Source of the DNA: Chitinophaga rhizosphaerae
GTDB lineage: Bacteria > Bacteroidota > Bacteroidia > Chitinophagales > Chitinophagaceae
NCBI RefSeq assembly: GCF_003958645.1
Contig: NZ_RXLO01000013.1
Coordinates: 46,864-110,863 of the forward strand
DNA length: 64,000 nt
Direction: 5' to 3'
A program made the translations under genes and the position numbers. Of this stretch, positions 34,471 through 42,802 are shown piece after piece (the first letter of the stretch is position 1; every line of letters starts with the position of its first letter). The notes beneath the pieces were generated by a model. That model saw only the letters and a program-made list of their open reading frames with translations. It was not told where the DNA came from and ran no database searches.

Positions 34471-35327
34471 TTCATTTCATACACTCTTTCAAGCAGGTCG
34501 ATCTTTTCCTGCTCCGGCATGTCCGGCGCCTTGATCATGCAATTGTAGAGGAGGTTGCCGCGGGTGCCGAACAGGAAATACATGTTGTTCTGACCATTTT
34601 TGGCCTGCCCGCAGATATAGGCCTTTTCGTGGTTTTCGGTGAGCTTGCGGACCGTCATCCGTGATTCCTCGCGAAGGGTGCGGGCGTCCCAATTATAATA
34701 CGCGAGGGCGTTTTCGAAGTCGGTACGCTCGCGCACGAACACGTCCAGCGCTTCGCCCGGCATCACGCAAATGGCGATCACGGTAGAGTCGGTATTGGTG
34801 AGGATGATTTGCTGCTTTTTGTCTTTCAGGCATTCCTGGAGCTTCCAGGCGCCGGGGAGGCGAAGCTCCGGCTGATAACGGTTGTATTTCACGACCGTGG
34901 TGTCTTGCACGGACTGGAACGCATAGTTGTATTCGGAACAGTCACTGATATTGGTCAGCACCAGCCGCCCGTCTTTCACCTGCCCGCGGAGGAAGGCCGG
35001 CTGCCCGTCTTCCGAAGTGGAGCCCATGCTGCCGCCGTTACCCAGGTGCATCACCAGCTCGCCGCCCTGCATGGTGTAGGTGCCTTTCTGGGCGTATTTA
35101 CTGTTCCGGCCGAACCATTCCGCCACGCTTTGGGCATTGTCTGATGGCACGGATTGCAGAAAAAATACCCCGTTCGGGTAAAATCGGAGATACGTGTGAA
35201 CGGCGGTGGATACCTCGGGCACACGGCCCGTAGGGGCGGAATAAAGCCCGTCGAACTGAAGATTTTGCGCAAGCAGGCAGTTAGCCTGCATCAAAAGGCA
35301 CACGAAAGCAATAATACGCGCTGGCAT
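34461..35327 (-). CDS. Hypothetical exported protein
   Basis: The 288-residue product has a signal peptide (MPARIIAFVCLLMQANCLLAQ) cleaved near residue 21. The mature protein is beta-rich in its first half (YLRFYPNGVFFLQSV, KGTYTMQGGELVMHLG, GRLVLTNISDCSEYNYAF), which reads like a lipocalin-like or META-type barrel. The second half is mixed alpha/beta and ends KIDLLERVYEMNHL. No catalytic motif or known family is recognised. It converges with the serine hydrolase. Confidence 0.6.
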   Translation of the reverse strand: MPARIIAFVCLLMQANCLLAQNLQFDGLYSAPTGRVPEVSTAVHTYLRFYPNGVFFLQSVPSDNAQSVAEWFGRNSKYAQKGTYTMQGGELVMHLGNGGSMGSTSEDGQPAFLRGQVKDGRLVLTNISDCSEYNYAFQSVQDTTVVKYNRYQPELRLPGAWKLQECLKDKKQQIILTNTDSTVIAICVMPGEALDVFVRERTDFENALAYYNWDARTLREESRMTVRKLTENHEKAYICGQAKNGQNNMYFLFGTRGNLLYNCMIKAPDMPEQEKIDLLERVYEMNHL

Positions 35328-35402
35328 GTATGTAACAGTTATAGGTAGTCTGAATTAGATTTAATTTACAACGAATTTTTCATATAAAAACGTGTTTGCG
35401 TC

Positions 35403-35425
35403 ACCGAATCGGTAACAAATTTGTT
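35403..35425. promoter_or_regulatory. Two adjacent palindromes upstream of the Ca2+-ATPase
   Basis: ACCGAATCGGT (35403-35413, 5-bp arms around one base) abuts AACAAATTTGTT (35414-35425, perfect). They lie 39-61 bp upstream of the ATPase start, in the region between it and the divergent hypothetical gene. Both arms could be operator sites, but palindromes this short arise by chance. Confidence 0.3.
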
Positions 35426-35463
35426 GCTCATTTGTAAAGTCTTGACACACCAACACTTGCTGC

Positions 35464-38055
35464 ATGGAATTTCATAGCCGTATCGAAGATTTAATACAGC
35501 AGTTCGGGGCCGACCCATCCGCCGGGCTCTCCCCCGGTCGATCGGCCGCGCTGCTGGCCGAATATGGGCCCAATGAACTGGCCGCCACCCGGCGGGAGTC
35601 GCCCTGGCTGATCCTTTTGCACCAGTTCATGAGCCCCGTGATCTACCTGCTGCTCATCGCCATGGGCATGTCTTTGTTCTTCCGGGAATGGCTGGACGCG
35701 ATCGCCATCGCCGTGGTGATCCTGCTCAACGCATTGATCGGCTTCATTATGGAATTCCAGGCGGAAAAGGCCATGGACGCCCTCCGGCAGCTGACGACGC
35801 AGTCGGCCCGGGTGCTCCGGGGCGGACGGGTCACCGAAATCCCTTCCACGGAAATCGTCCCGGGCGACATCCTGCTGCTCGACGCCGGAGATATGGTGCA
35901 GGCCGACGGCAGGATACTCGCATCCACTAGCCTCCAGGCGGATGAATCTGCCCTTACCGGGGAATCCCTCCCGGTCGAAAAATCGCCGGCGGAGCTGCCG
36001 GAAGATACGCCCTTGGCCGAGCGGACGAACATGGTCTACAAAGGGACCTTTATCCGTAACGGCAACGCTCAGGTGCTCTGTACCGCCACCGGCATGAAAA
36101 CCGAACTGGGGCAGATCGCGCATATGGTGGCGGGGGCGCAGAAATCGGCCACGCCGCTGGAAAAGAAGCTGGAAAGCTTCAGCAAACGGCTAATCGGCAT
36201 CACGGTGGTGATCGTGATCCTGATTTTCGGGGCGGGCGTGCTGAACCAGGTCCCTATCCTGGAAATGCTGAAAACATCCATCGCGCTGGCCGTGGCGGCC
36301 ATTCCGGAAGGTTTGCCCGTGGTGGCGACGCTGAGCCTGGCGCGGGGGATGATCAGCATGGCGCGGCAGAACGTGATCGTGAAAAAGCTCTCCGCCGTGG
36401 AAACCCTCGGGGCCACGACGGTTATTTGCACCGATAAAACCGGGACGCTGACGGAAAACAGGATGCAGGTGACGGAGGCCTGGCTGCCTGCCGCCGCCTG
36501 GAAACAGGGTGAGGAGCCCCCGGCCGGAGAGGCCTTCCGCCTGCTGCGGGAAACGGCGGTCCTTTGCAACAACGCCACCCTGAACGGCGATCAGCACATC
36601 GGAGACCCCATAGAAGTGAGCCTGCTGCAATTTGCCGGGGAAACGGGCGAGGAGGCGGAACCGCTCCGCATCGCTTTCCGGAAGTTAGACGAAGCCCCCT
36701 TCAATTCCGATACCCGCGTCATGGCTACACTGCATCAAAACATCGGCCAGTTCCGCGTTTCCGCCAAAGGCGCCACGGAAGACCTGTTGGGATACTGCAC
36801 TTTCATCCTCGAAAACGGCCAACGCGAACCGCTTACCGACGCCCATAAGAAAGAATGGATGGAAGCCACCGAAAAGCTGGCCGCATCGGGCCTTAAAACC
36901 CTTGGCTATGCCAGCCGGGAAGAAAGCGACCGGCCAGGTGAAATGCTGCAGGAGCTGGTGTTCCTCGGTATTACCGGGTTCATGGACCCGCCACGCGCCG
37001 GCGTAAAGGCAGTTATCCGCGAATGCCACGGCGCGGGCATCAGGGTGCTCATGCTCACGGGCGACCATCCCGCCACGGCCGCTACCATCGCCAAACAGCT
37101 GGACATCGTGGAGGAAGGGCAAAGGGCAGTGGTCACGGGCCGCGAGCTGGAAAAAGACGCCGGGGCCTGGGAAGGTGCCGCCGTGTTCGCCAGGGTAAGC
37201 CCCAAACAGAAACTCGACCTCGTGAAAGGGCTGCAGGAACAACATCAGATCGTAGCCATGACGGGCGACGGCGTCAACGACGCGCCGGCGCTCAAAAAGG
37301 CGGATATCGGTATCGCGATGGGGATCCGCGGCACACAGGTGTCGCAGGAAGTGGCGGATATGGTGCTGAAAGACGATGCCTTCCAGTCGATCGTGACGGC
37401 CGTGCGGCAGGGGAGGGTCATTTTCACGAACATCCGCCGGTTCATCATTTTCCTGTTATCCTGCAACCTGAGCGAATTGCTGGTAATCGGGCTGGTGGCC
37501 ACTTTCAATATTCCCTTTCAGCTGGTGGCCATTCAGATCCTGTTCATTAACCTCATTACCGACGTATTCCCGGCCATGGCGCTGGGTTTTACGGAGGGAG
37601 ACGAAACCGTCATGCAGAAAAATCCCCGCGATCCGCGCAAGCCCATTCTCAGCCGCAACGGTTGGACGTGGATCTGGGTATACGCTGCCGTTATCGGTGG
37701 AAGCGCATTGGGTGCGGCTTTCACGGCGGAGTATTTCCGGGAAGGGGAAACGGACCTGCATGCGGCCAATAACGTACTTTTTTATACCCTCATCCTTTCC
37801 CAGCTCTTTCACGCGCTCAGCATGAAGGAACCGCGCGAAAAGTTCATCGGGGGCCCCGTGATGCGGAATAAATACCTGATCGGTTCGATTTTTCTCAGTG
37901 CGGGGCTCACGTTCGGCTGCCTGTTCATCCCGCCGGTGGCAGAGGCGCTGCGGCTGCAGATGATGCCGGCGATAGACTGGTGGCTGACGCTGGGTTTCAG
38001 CCTGGCGTCGTTGCTGGTGGTACGGCTGCTGTCGGGATTATTTATGCGGAAGTGA
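35464..38055 (+). CDS. P-type ATPase, calcium-transporting (P2A/P2B-like)
   Basis: The 863-residue pump has the cation ATPase N-terminal domain, ten membrane segments and all catalytic motifs: TGES (165-168) in the actuator domain, PEGLP (281-285) in helix 4 as in Ca2+ pumps, phosphorylated Asp324 in DKTGTLTEN, KGATEDLL in the nucleotide domain, and MTGDGVNDAPALKKADIGIAMG in the hinge. It exports a divalent cation, most likely Ca2+, from the cytoplasm at the expense of ATP. There is no N-terminal heavy-metal domain. Monocistronic; two small palindromes precede it. Confidence 0.9.
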   Translation: MEFHSRIEDLIQQFGADPSAGLSPGRSAALLAEYGPNELAATRRESPWLILLHQFMSPVIYLLLIAMGMSLFFREWLDAIAIAVVILLNALIGFIMEFQAEKAMDALRQLTTQSARVLRGGRVTEIPSTEIVPGDILLLDAGDMVQADGRILASTSLQADESALTGESLPVEKSPAELPEDTPLAERTNMVYKGTFIRNGNAQVLCTATGMKTELGQIAHMVAGAQKSATPLEKKLESFSKRLIGITVVIVILIFGAGVLNQVPILEMLKTSIALAVAAIPEGLPVVATLSLARGMISMARQNVIVKKLSAVETLGATTVICTDKTGTLTENRMQVTEAWLPAAAWKQGEEPPAGEAFRLLRETAVLCNNATLNGDQHIGDPIEVSLLQFAGETGEEAEPLRIAFRKLDEAPFNSDTRVMATLHQNIGQFRVSAKGATEDLLGYCTFILENGQREPLTDAHKKEWMEATEKLAASGLKTLGYASREESDRPGEMLQELVFLGITGFMDPPRAGVKAVIRECHGAGIRVLMLTGDHPATAATIAKQLDIVEEGQRAVVTGRELEKDAGAWEGAAVFARVSPKQKLDLVKGLQEQHQIVAMTGDGVNDAPALKKADIGIAMGIRGTQVSQEVADMVLKDDAFQSIVTAVRQGRVIFTNIRRFIIFLLSCNLSELLVIGLVATFNIPFQLVAIQILFINLITDVFPAMALGFTEGDETVMQKNPRDPRKPILSRNGWTWIWVYAAVIGGSALGAAFTAEYFREGETDLHAANNVLFYTLILSQLFHALSMKEPREKFIGGPVMRNKYLIGSIFLSAGLTFGCLFIPPVAEALRLQMMPAIDWWLTLGFSLASLLVVRLLSGLFMRK

Positions 38056-38056
38056 T

Positions 38057-38088
38057 ACAAAAGCAAAACGGCCCCGTTCCCGGAGCCG
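38057..38088 (-). terminator. Terminator of the FtsX permease gene
   Basis: On the minus strand CGGCTCC (38088-38082) pairs with GGGGCCG (38075-38069), including one G-T pair, and is followed by TTTTGCTTTTGT. It lies between the convergent ATPase and permease genes. Confidence 0.7.
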
Positions 38089-38112
38089 CGTTGCAAACGA
38101 TAGAAGAAAAGA

Positions 38113-40497
38113 TTATTCGGACCGGAGGCTTTTGACGGGGTCCGCCAAAGCCGCGCGGATACTTTGCGTGCTGATGGTCAGGATGGCGATGGACATGGCG
38201 CCGAGGCAGGTGAGCGCGATAATGTCCCACGAAATGATGGTCCGGTACTCGAAATCGTTCAGCCAGTGTTGCATGGCCCACCAGCCCAGCGGCACCGCTA
38301 TCGCCAGGGCGATCAATACCAGGATGGCGAAATCGGTAGACATGAGCCGCCACAGGCTGAATACGGATGCGCCCAACACTTTCCTGACGCCAATTTCCTT
38401 GGTGCGCTGCTCCGCCATGAAGCTCGCCATGCCGAAGAGCCCCAGGCAACTGATGAAAACCGCCAGCATGGCGAAATAGGCCGACAGCTTCCCGATCCGC
38501 TGTTCAGATAAAAACTTCTGTTTGTATTGCACATCCACGAATTCATATATAAAGGGGATCCCTGGATCGTGTTTGGCGATAATCCCCTCCAGTTGCTTGA
38601 GCGAAGCCTGGATCGGTTTGCCGGGATCAAGGCGCATGAGGAACAGGTCACCCCGGCCTGCATCGATGTTCCAGACAGTTCGGAATACAGGCGTATAAGG
38701 CGATTGCATGATCATGTCTTTCACCACGCCTATCACCTTGTACGATCGGTCGTCTTTTTTTACGACAGATCCGATGGGAGTTTTCAACTGCATGAATTTC
38801 ACCGCCGTTTCATTGAGGACGATGGCGTTGGAATCGGAAGCGAACTGCTTTGAAAAGTCGCGCCCCTGGATTATTTCCCATTGAATGGCCTTGCCATAAT
38901 CGTGTGAAACTTCGATTTGGGCGAAGTTTCCCTGCGCACCGGCTTCCATCCCTTCCCAGGTAAACCCGTTGTTGATAGCGTTCACGCTGTTGGGTGGCGA
39001 TGTAGCGGTCGCCATCTCAACAACCGCACCAGTTGCCAATGCTTCGCTACGGATGGCCTCGTAATGATTGCGCAATTCGTCGGTGGAAATGTACGTGTAG
39101 ATAAGTCCTTCGCGGTCGTATCCCACCGGCCGTTCCTGCGCATGGCGTATTTGTTTGAAAACGATGAGGGTGCCGATGATCAGCACCACCGAAACGGTGA
39201 ACTGTAGTACCACCAGGGCTTTCCGGGGCGTGGCAGCATACCGGCCCGCCTTGAACGTGCCTTTCAATACTTTCACCGGCTGGAAAGACGACAGGTAGAA
39301 AGCTGGGTAACTACCTGCCAGCAAACCCGTCACCAGTACGATCGCCAGGCCGGATAACCAGAAAGCCGGCGCTTGCAGGGGAAGCGACATCCTTTTGCCC
39401 GCAATATCGTTGAATATGGGCAATACGGCGGCTACTAACGCGATCGACAGTACGAAACCGATCAGCGCGAGCAGGGTAGATTCGGTGAAGAACTGGAAAA
39501 TCAGTTGTTGGCGATGAGACCCCACGGCCTTCCTGATACCCACCTCCCGCGCACGTTTTTCGCTGCGGGCGGTGCTGAGGTTCATGAAATTGATGCAGGC
39601 CAGCAGCAGCACGAATATACCGATGATGCCGAAAAGCCAGACGGAATTGATCCGGCCGCCGACGTTTTTACCATATTTCCAGTCGCCGTATAAATGCCAT
39701 TTGTCCATCGGCCAAAGGAACACAACCGGGTTGTAAGCTTTTTCCGCAGCGCGTACTTTATCCATTTTCACGTTCTTAATTTTCCCGGAAACAGTTGCCA
39801 GGTCTGCATGATCGGCCAGTTGGGCATAAGTTTGCGTGAAGTTGGAACGCCAGGGGTTCTCCAGTTCCCTGATCCAGGGATTGTCTGCAAGGTATAAAGA
39901 CCATGGGCAAATGAAATGCAGCGATGCAAATTCCGAATTTTTCGGTAAGTCTTTATACACGCCGGTCACTTTAACCGGTAGCTTGTTGTTGAGTTTGAGC
40001 ATCTGGCCAACCGCTTCGCCGTCGCCGAAAAACGCTTTGGCGGACGATTCGGAAAGCATGATGGAATTAACGTCTTTCAACCCCTCCCGTGTTCCGGCCA
40101 GCATTTCCAAAGACAGCATGTCCGTTATGCCCGGCTCGAAAAAGTTACCCATGCGGGAAAGGGCCTTATCGTTGTGGGACAGCACATACCCGCCGGGCCA
40201 GCTCGCCTGTACCACATGCTTGAAATCGGCGCCGTATTTCTCTTTGATCGCTTCGGCCATCTGGTAAGGATTGGCCGTTTGTGTGCCGGTTTCTCCGTTG
40301 AACGTCTGGTGTTGCATCACCTGCACGATGCGGTCGTGATTCGGGAAACCCTTGTCGAACGTCAGCTCGTCGTGGAGCCAAAGCCCGATCAGGAGGGCTA
40401 CGGCCATCCCGATCGATAGTCCCGCGATGTTGATCAGCGAGAACGTCTTGTTTTTGAGGAGATTCCTCCAGGCGATTTTGAGATAATTCCGGATCAT
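38113..40497 (-). CDS. ABC transporter permease, MacB/FtsX family (long Bacteroidota form)
   Basis: The 794-residue protein begins MIRNYLKIAWRNLLKNKTFSLINIAGLSIGMA, the typical start of Bacteroidota two-unit FtsX permeases. A membrane helix (about 20-40) is followed by a large periplasmic domain. There are three helices around 285-430 with the FtsX segment RSEKRAREVGIRKAVGSHRQQLIFQF, then a further periplasmic domain and a second FtsX unit with AEQRTKEIGVRKVLGASVFSLW near 690-710. It would work with an ATPase encoded elsewhere, in export of a peptide or lipid or in efflux; no ATPase gene lies next to it. ATG at 40497 is preferred over 40515 because it matches the family N-terminus. Confidence 0.88.
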   Translation of the reverse strand: MIRNYLKIAWRNLLKNKTFSLINIAGLSIGMAVALLIGLWLHDELTFDKGFPNHDRIVQVMQHQTFNGETGTQTANPYQMAEAIKEKYGADFKHVVQASWPGGYVLSHNDKALSRMGNFFEPGITDMLSLEMLAGTREGLKDVNSIMLSESSAKAFFGDGEAVGQMLKLNNKLPVKVTGVYKDLPKNSEFASLHFICPWSLYLADNPWIRELENPWRSNFTQTYAQLADHADLATVSGKIKNVKMDKVRAAEKAYNPVVFLWPMDKWHLYGDWKYGKNVGGRINSVWLFGIIGIFVLLLACINFMNLSTARSEKRAREVGIRKAVGSHRQQLIFQFFTESTLLALIGFVLSIALVAAVLPIFNDIAGKRMSLPLQAPAFWLSGLAIVLVTGLLAGSYPAFYLSSFQPVKVLKGTFKAGRYAATPRKALVVLQFTVSVVLIIGTLIVFKQIRHAQERPVGYDREGLIYTYISTDELRNHYEAIRSEALATGAVVEMATATSPPNSVNAINNGFTWEGMEAGAQGNFAQIEVSHDYGKAIQWEIIQGRDFSKQFASDSNAIVLNETAVKFMQLKTPIGSVVKKDDRSYKVIGVVKDMIMQSPYTPVFRTVWNIDAGRGDLFLMRLDPGKPIQASLKQLEGIIAKHDPGIPFIYEFVDVQYKQKFLSEQRIGKLSAYFAMLAVFISCLGLFGMASFMAEQRTKEIGVRKVLGASVFSLWRLMSTDFAILVLIALAIAVPLGWWAMQHWLNDFEYRTIISWDIIALTCLGAMSIAILTISTQSIRAALADPVKSLRSE

Positions 40498-40605
40498 GGG
40501 AAATCGATTCACCAAGGAAATGCCAAAAGTCGGCGGATTTTTAACGAGGCAATTATGTATTAATATTTAAATAATATGTCCGTTTTCGGAACAGCGGATG
40601 TCCGG

Positions 40606-41643
40606 CTATGCATTTTTCTTTTCATGATCGAGGAGCCATTGTTTGCGGTGCACGCCGCCGCCGTACCCGGTGAGCTGTCCGTCTTCGCTGATGATGCGGT
40701 GGCAGGGCACGAGGATGGAAATGCGGTTCATGCCGTTGGCGCGGGCCACGGCGCGGATGGCCGACGGCGATCCCAGGGTTTGCGCCTGCCTTTTATAGGT
40801 GCTGGTAGTACCGAAGGGCACGTCCAGCAGCAATTGCCAAACCTGTTGCTGGAAGGGCGTTCCGGGCATGAAGAGCGGTACGCTGAAGGATTTTCTTTTC
40901 CCTTCGAAATATTCGTCGAGCTGCGTGCGCAGCGTATCGAAATGGGGATTCAGGCCGGGGATGATTTCGGCGTTATGCAGCCGTGCGATGTCTTTCAGTT
41001 CCGTTTCGAGCATTTTGCGGTCGGAAAATTCGAGGAGGCAGATGCCGGCCGCGGCGGCACAGGCGAACATGGTGCCCAGCGGGGTTTCCAGCCGGGAAAC
41101 GTTCACCACGTTGCGGCTCCGGCTGTTGGACGGCGCCACGCCGAAAACGGATTTGAACGAATCGGCGAAGCCGCTGAGCGAATCGTACCCTGCTTCGAAA
41201 GCGGTGCCGGTTACCGGGGCGCCCTCGCGCAGGTGTCGGAAAGCGGAGTTGAGGCGGAACATCCGCTGATAGGCGTGGAACGTGATGCCGTGGTTTTTCA
41301 GGAACCAGCGCCGGACGGTGCTGGGCTCCAGGCCGAGCGCGACCAGTTCTCCGTCGCGGAATTTCTTCGACGGGTCGGCGTATAAAGCTTCGAGGAGTTC
41401 GCGGATGGGCGCCGGGGTTTCGCCGCTCTTCTCCAGCGGACGGCACACTTTGCAGGGGCGGTAGCCTTTCTGGATGGCTTCTTTGGCGGAGGTCACGAAT
41501 TCCACGTTCTCCAGCTTCGGTTTGCGCGCGGTGCAGCTGGGCCTGCAAAAAATGCCGGTGGTTTTGACGGCGGTGAAGAAGGTGCCTTCGAACGTGGTGT
41601 CTTTTTCAACAATGGCCTGGTACATTCTCTCTCGGGTAAGCAT
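40606..41643 (-). CDS. ada: Bifunctional Ada: AraC-type regulator and O6-methylguanine-DNA methyltransferase
   Basis: The 345-residue protein has the three Ada parts. The N-terminal zinc domain has FCRPSC (Cys33, Cys37) and CKVC (about 64-67), of which the first Cys takes methyl groups from phosphotriesters. An AraC-type HTH region (about 80-175) carries FHAYQRMFRLNSAFRHL. The C-terminal methyltransferase domain (about 185-345) has the acceptor motif PCHRII and the GSPSAIRAVARANGMN segment. It repairs alkylated DNA and, once methylated, activates its own gene in the known enterobacterial case. The downstream exporter gene (41706 side) precedes it in transcription order with a 62-base gap. Confidence 0.93.
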   Translation of the reverse strand: MLTRERMYQAIVEKDTTFEGTFFTAVKTTGIFCRPSCTARKPKLENVEFVTSAKEAIQKGYRPCKVCRPLEKSGETPAPIRELLEALYADPSKKFRDGELVALGLEPSTVRRWFLKNHGITFHAYQRMFRLNSAFRHLREGAPVTGTAFEAGYDSLSGFADSFKSVFGVAPSNSRSRNVVNVSRLETPLGTMFACAAAAGICLLEFSDRKMLETELKDIARLHNAEIIPGLNPHFDTLRTQLDEYFEGKRKSFSVPLFMPGTPFQQQVWQLLLDVPFGTTSTYKRQAQTLGSPSAIRAVARANGMNRISILVPCHRIISEDGQLTGYGGGVHRKQWLLDHEKKNA

Positions 41644-41705
41644 GGGCGATGATTTACGTCAAAGGTAGGATGCGGCTGGAAGGCGGGCAACCGGAAAATG
41701 AACAA

Positions 41706-42608
41706 CTATTTTTCCGGCACCGGGCCGCTTTTCCCGGAGCTCAGCCATATCCCGGCGATCACCAGCACGCCGCCGGCCCATTGCAGGCTGGTAAAGGTTT
41801 CGCGGAGGAAGATGAAGGCAACGATGGCGCCGATGACGGGGTTGAGGTTCAGGAAATTCCCGACCTGCGCGGCGGGGAGGTTTTCGAGGGCTTTATTGTA
41901 GAGGAAATACGCCACGGCAGACGACAGGATGCCGCAGTAACCCAATCCCAGCCAGGCTTCCCACGAAATCTCCGGCCAACCGGTCTGCTGCACTTCCATC
42001 CACCCGATGGGGAGGGAAAGCGCGGTGCCGATCATCATGCTCACGGCGGTTACCTGTAGCGTATCATGGTCTTTCATGGTGCGGGACAACAGCGTGTACA
42101 CGCTCCAGAGGCACACGGCGGCTACGATGAGCGCGCTGCCGAGGGTGCTGCCGGCGCCGTGGCCGCGGTTGCCCACGAAGCCGACGAGGATCACGCCGGC
42201 GACGGATAGAATAATCCCGGCCACGAGCCTTTTGCCCAGGTGCTCCTTCAATATCAGCGCGGCCGGCACGGCGATGGCCACCGGCACGAGGCCTTCGATC
42301 AGGGCGCCGGTGCTAGCCGGAATATAATGCATGCCGGTATTGAAGCAGAGATAATACAGCGTGGTGCCGGAAAGCCCCATCAATGTGAGCTTTCCCAATG
42401 GCAGCGGGGCTTTCGTCCGCCGCCTGCTTGCCAGATAGAACGGCAGCAGCGCAATGCAGGCGATCACATTCCGGAACGTAGCCGCCGTCAGCGGCGGGAT
42501 CTCCGTCACCACAAACTTCGTCACCGAAAACGAGCTCCCCCAGATCAGGAGCACCACCAATATCGAAATAAGCCCGCGCGTATGCATCGGGGCATGGCTG
42601 TTGTTCAT
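41706..42608 (-). CDS. EamA (DMT superfamily) transporter
   Basis: The 300-residue protein has ten predicted membrane helices in two EamA repeats (about 10-145 and 160-290). Typical sequences include LLIWGSSFSVTKFVV at the start of helix 1, ALIEGLVPVAIAVPAALILKE at the end of the first repeat and LNPVIGAIVAFIFLRE in the second. DMT proteins of this type export amino acids or other small metabolites; the cargo is unknown. It lies upstream of ada on the same strand. The start could also be the ATG at 42587 (MHTRGLIS), which is closer to helix 1. Confidence 0.85.
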   Translation of the reverse strand: MNNSHAPMHTRGLISILVVLLIWGSSFSVTKFVVTEIPPLTAATFRNVIACIALLPFYLASRRRTKAPLPLGKLTLMGLSGTTLYYLCFNTGMHYIPASTGALIEGLVPVAIAVPAALILKEHLGKRLVAGIILSVAGVILVGFVGNRGHGAGSTLGSALIVAAVCLWSVYTLLSRTMKDHDTLQVTAVSMMIGTALSLPIGWMEVQQTGWPEISWEAWLGLGYCGILSSAVAYFLYNKALENLPAAQVGNFLNLNPVIGAIVAFIFLRETFTSLQWAGGVLVIAGIWLSSGKSGPVPEK

Positions 42609-42802
42609 ATGCCGGTCTCCGCTTTGGCGCGGACCACCAATATAGGAATAAAACCCATGGTATCTTTTTGCTTTTATATAATGAGGAATTATTTACCAAT
42701 CGATTGCAATGATGGGCGGTTCCATCGGCAACACGGCTGTTCGTACATTGTAGTTGGCGCGTGCACATCAGGCGCGCGCCGCTACTCAACCTATTTGATG
42801 TT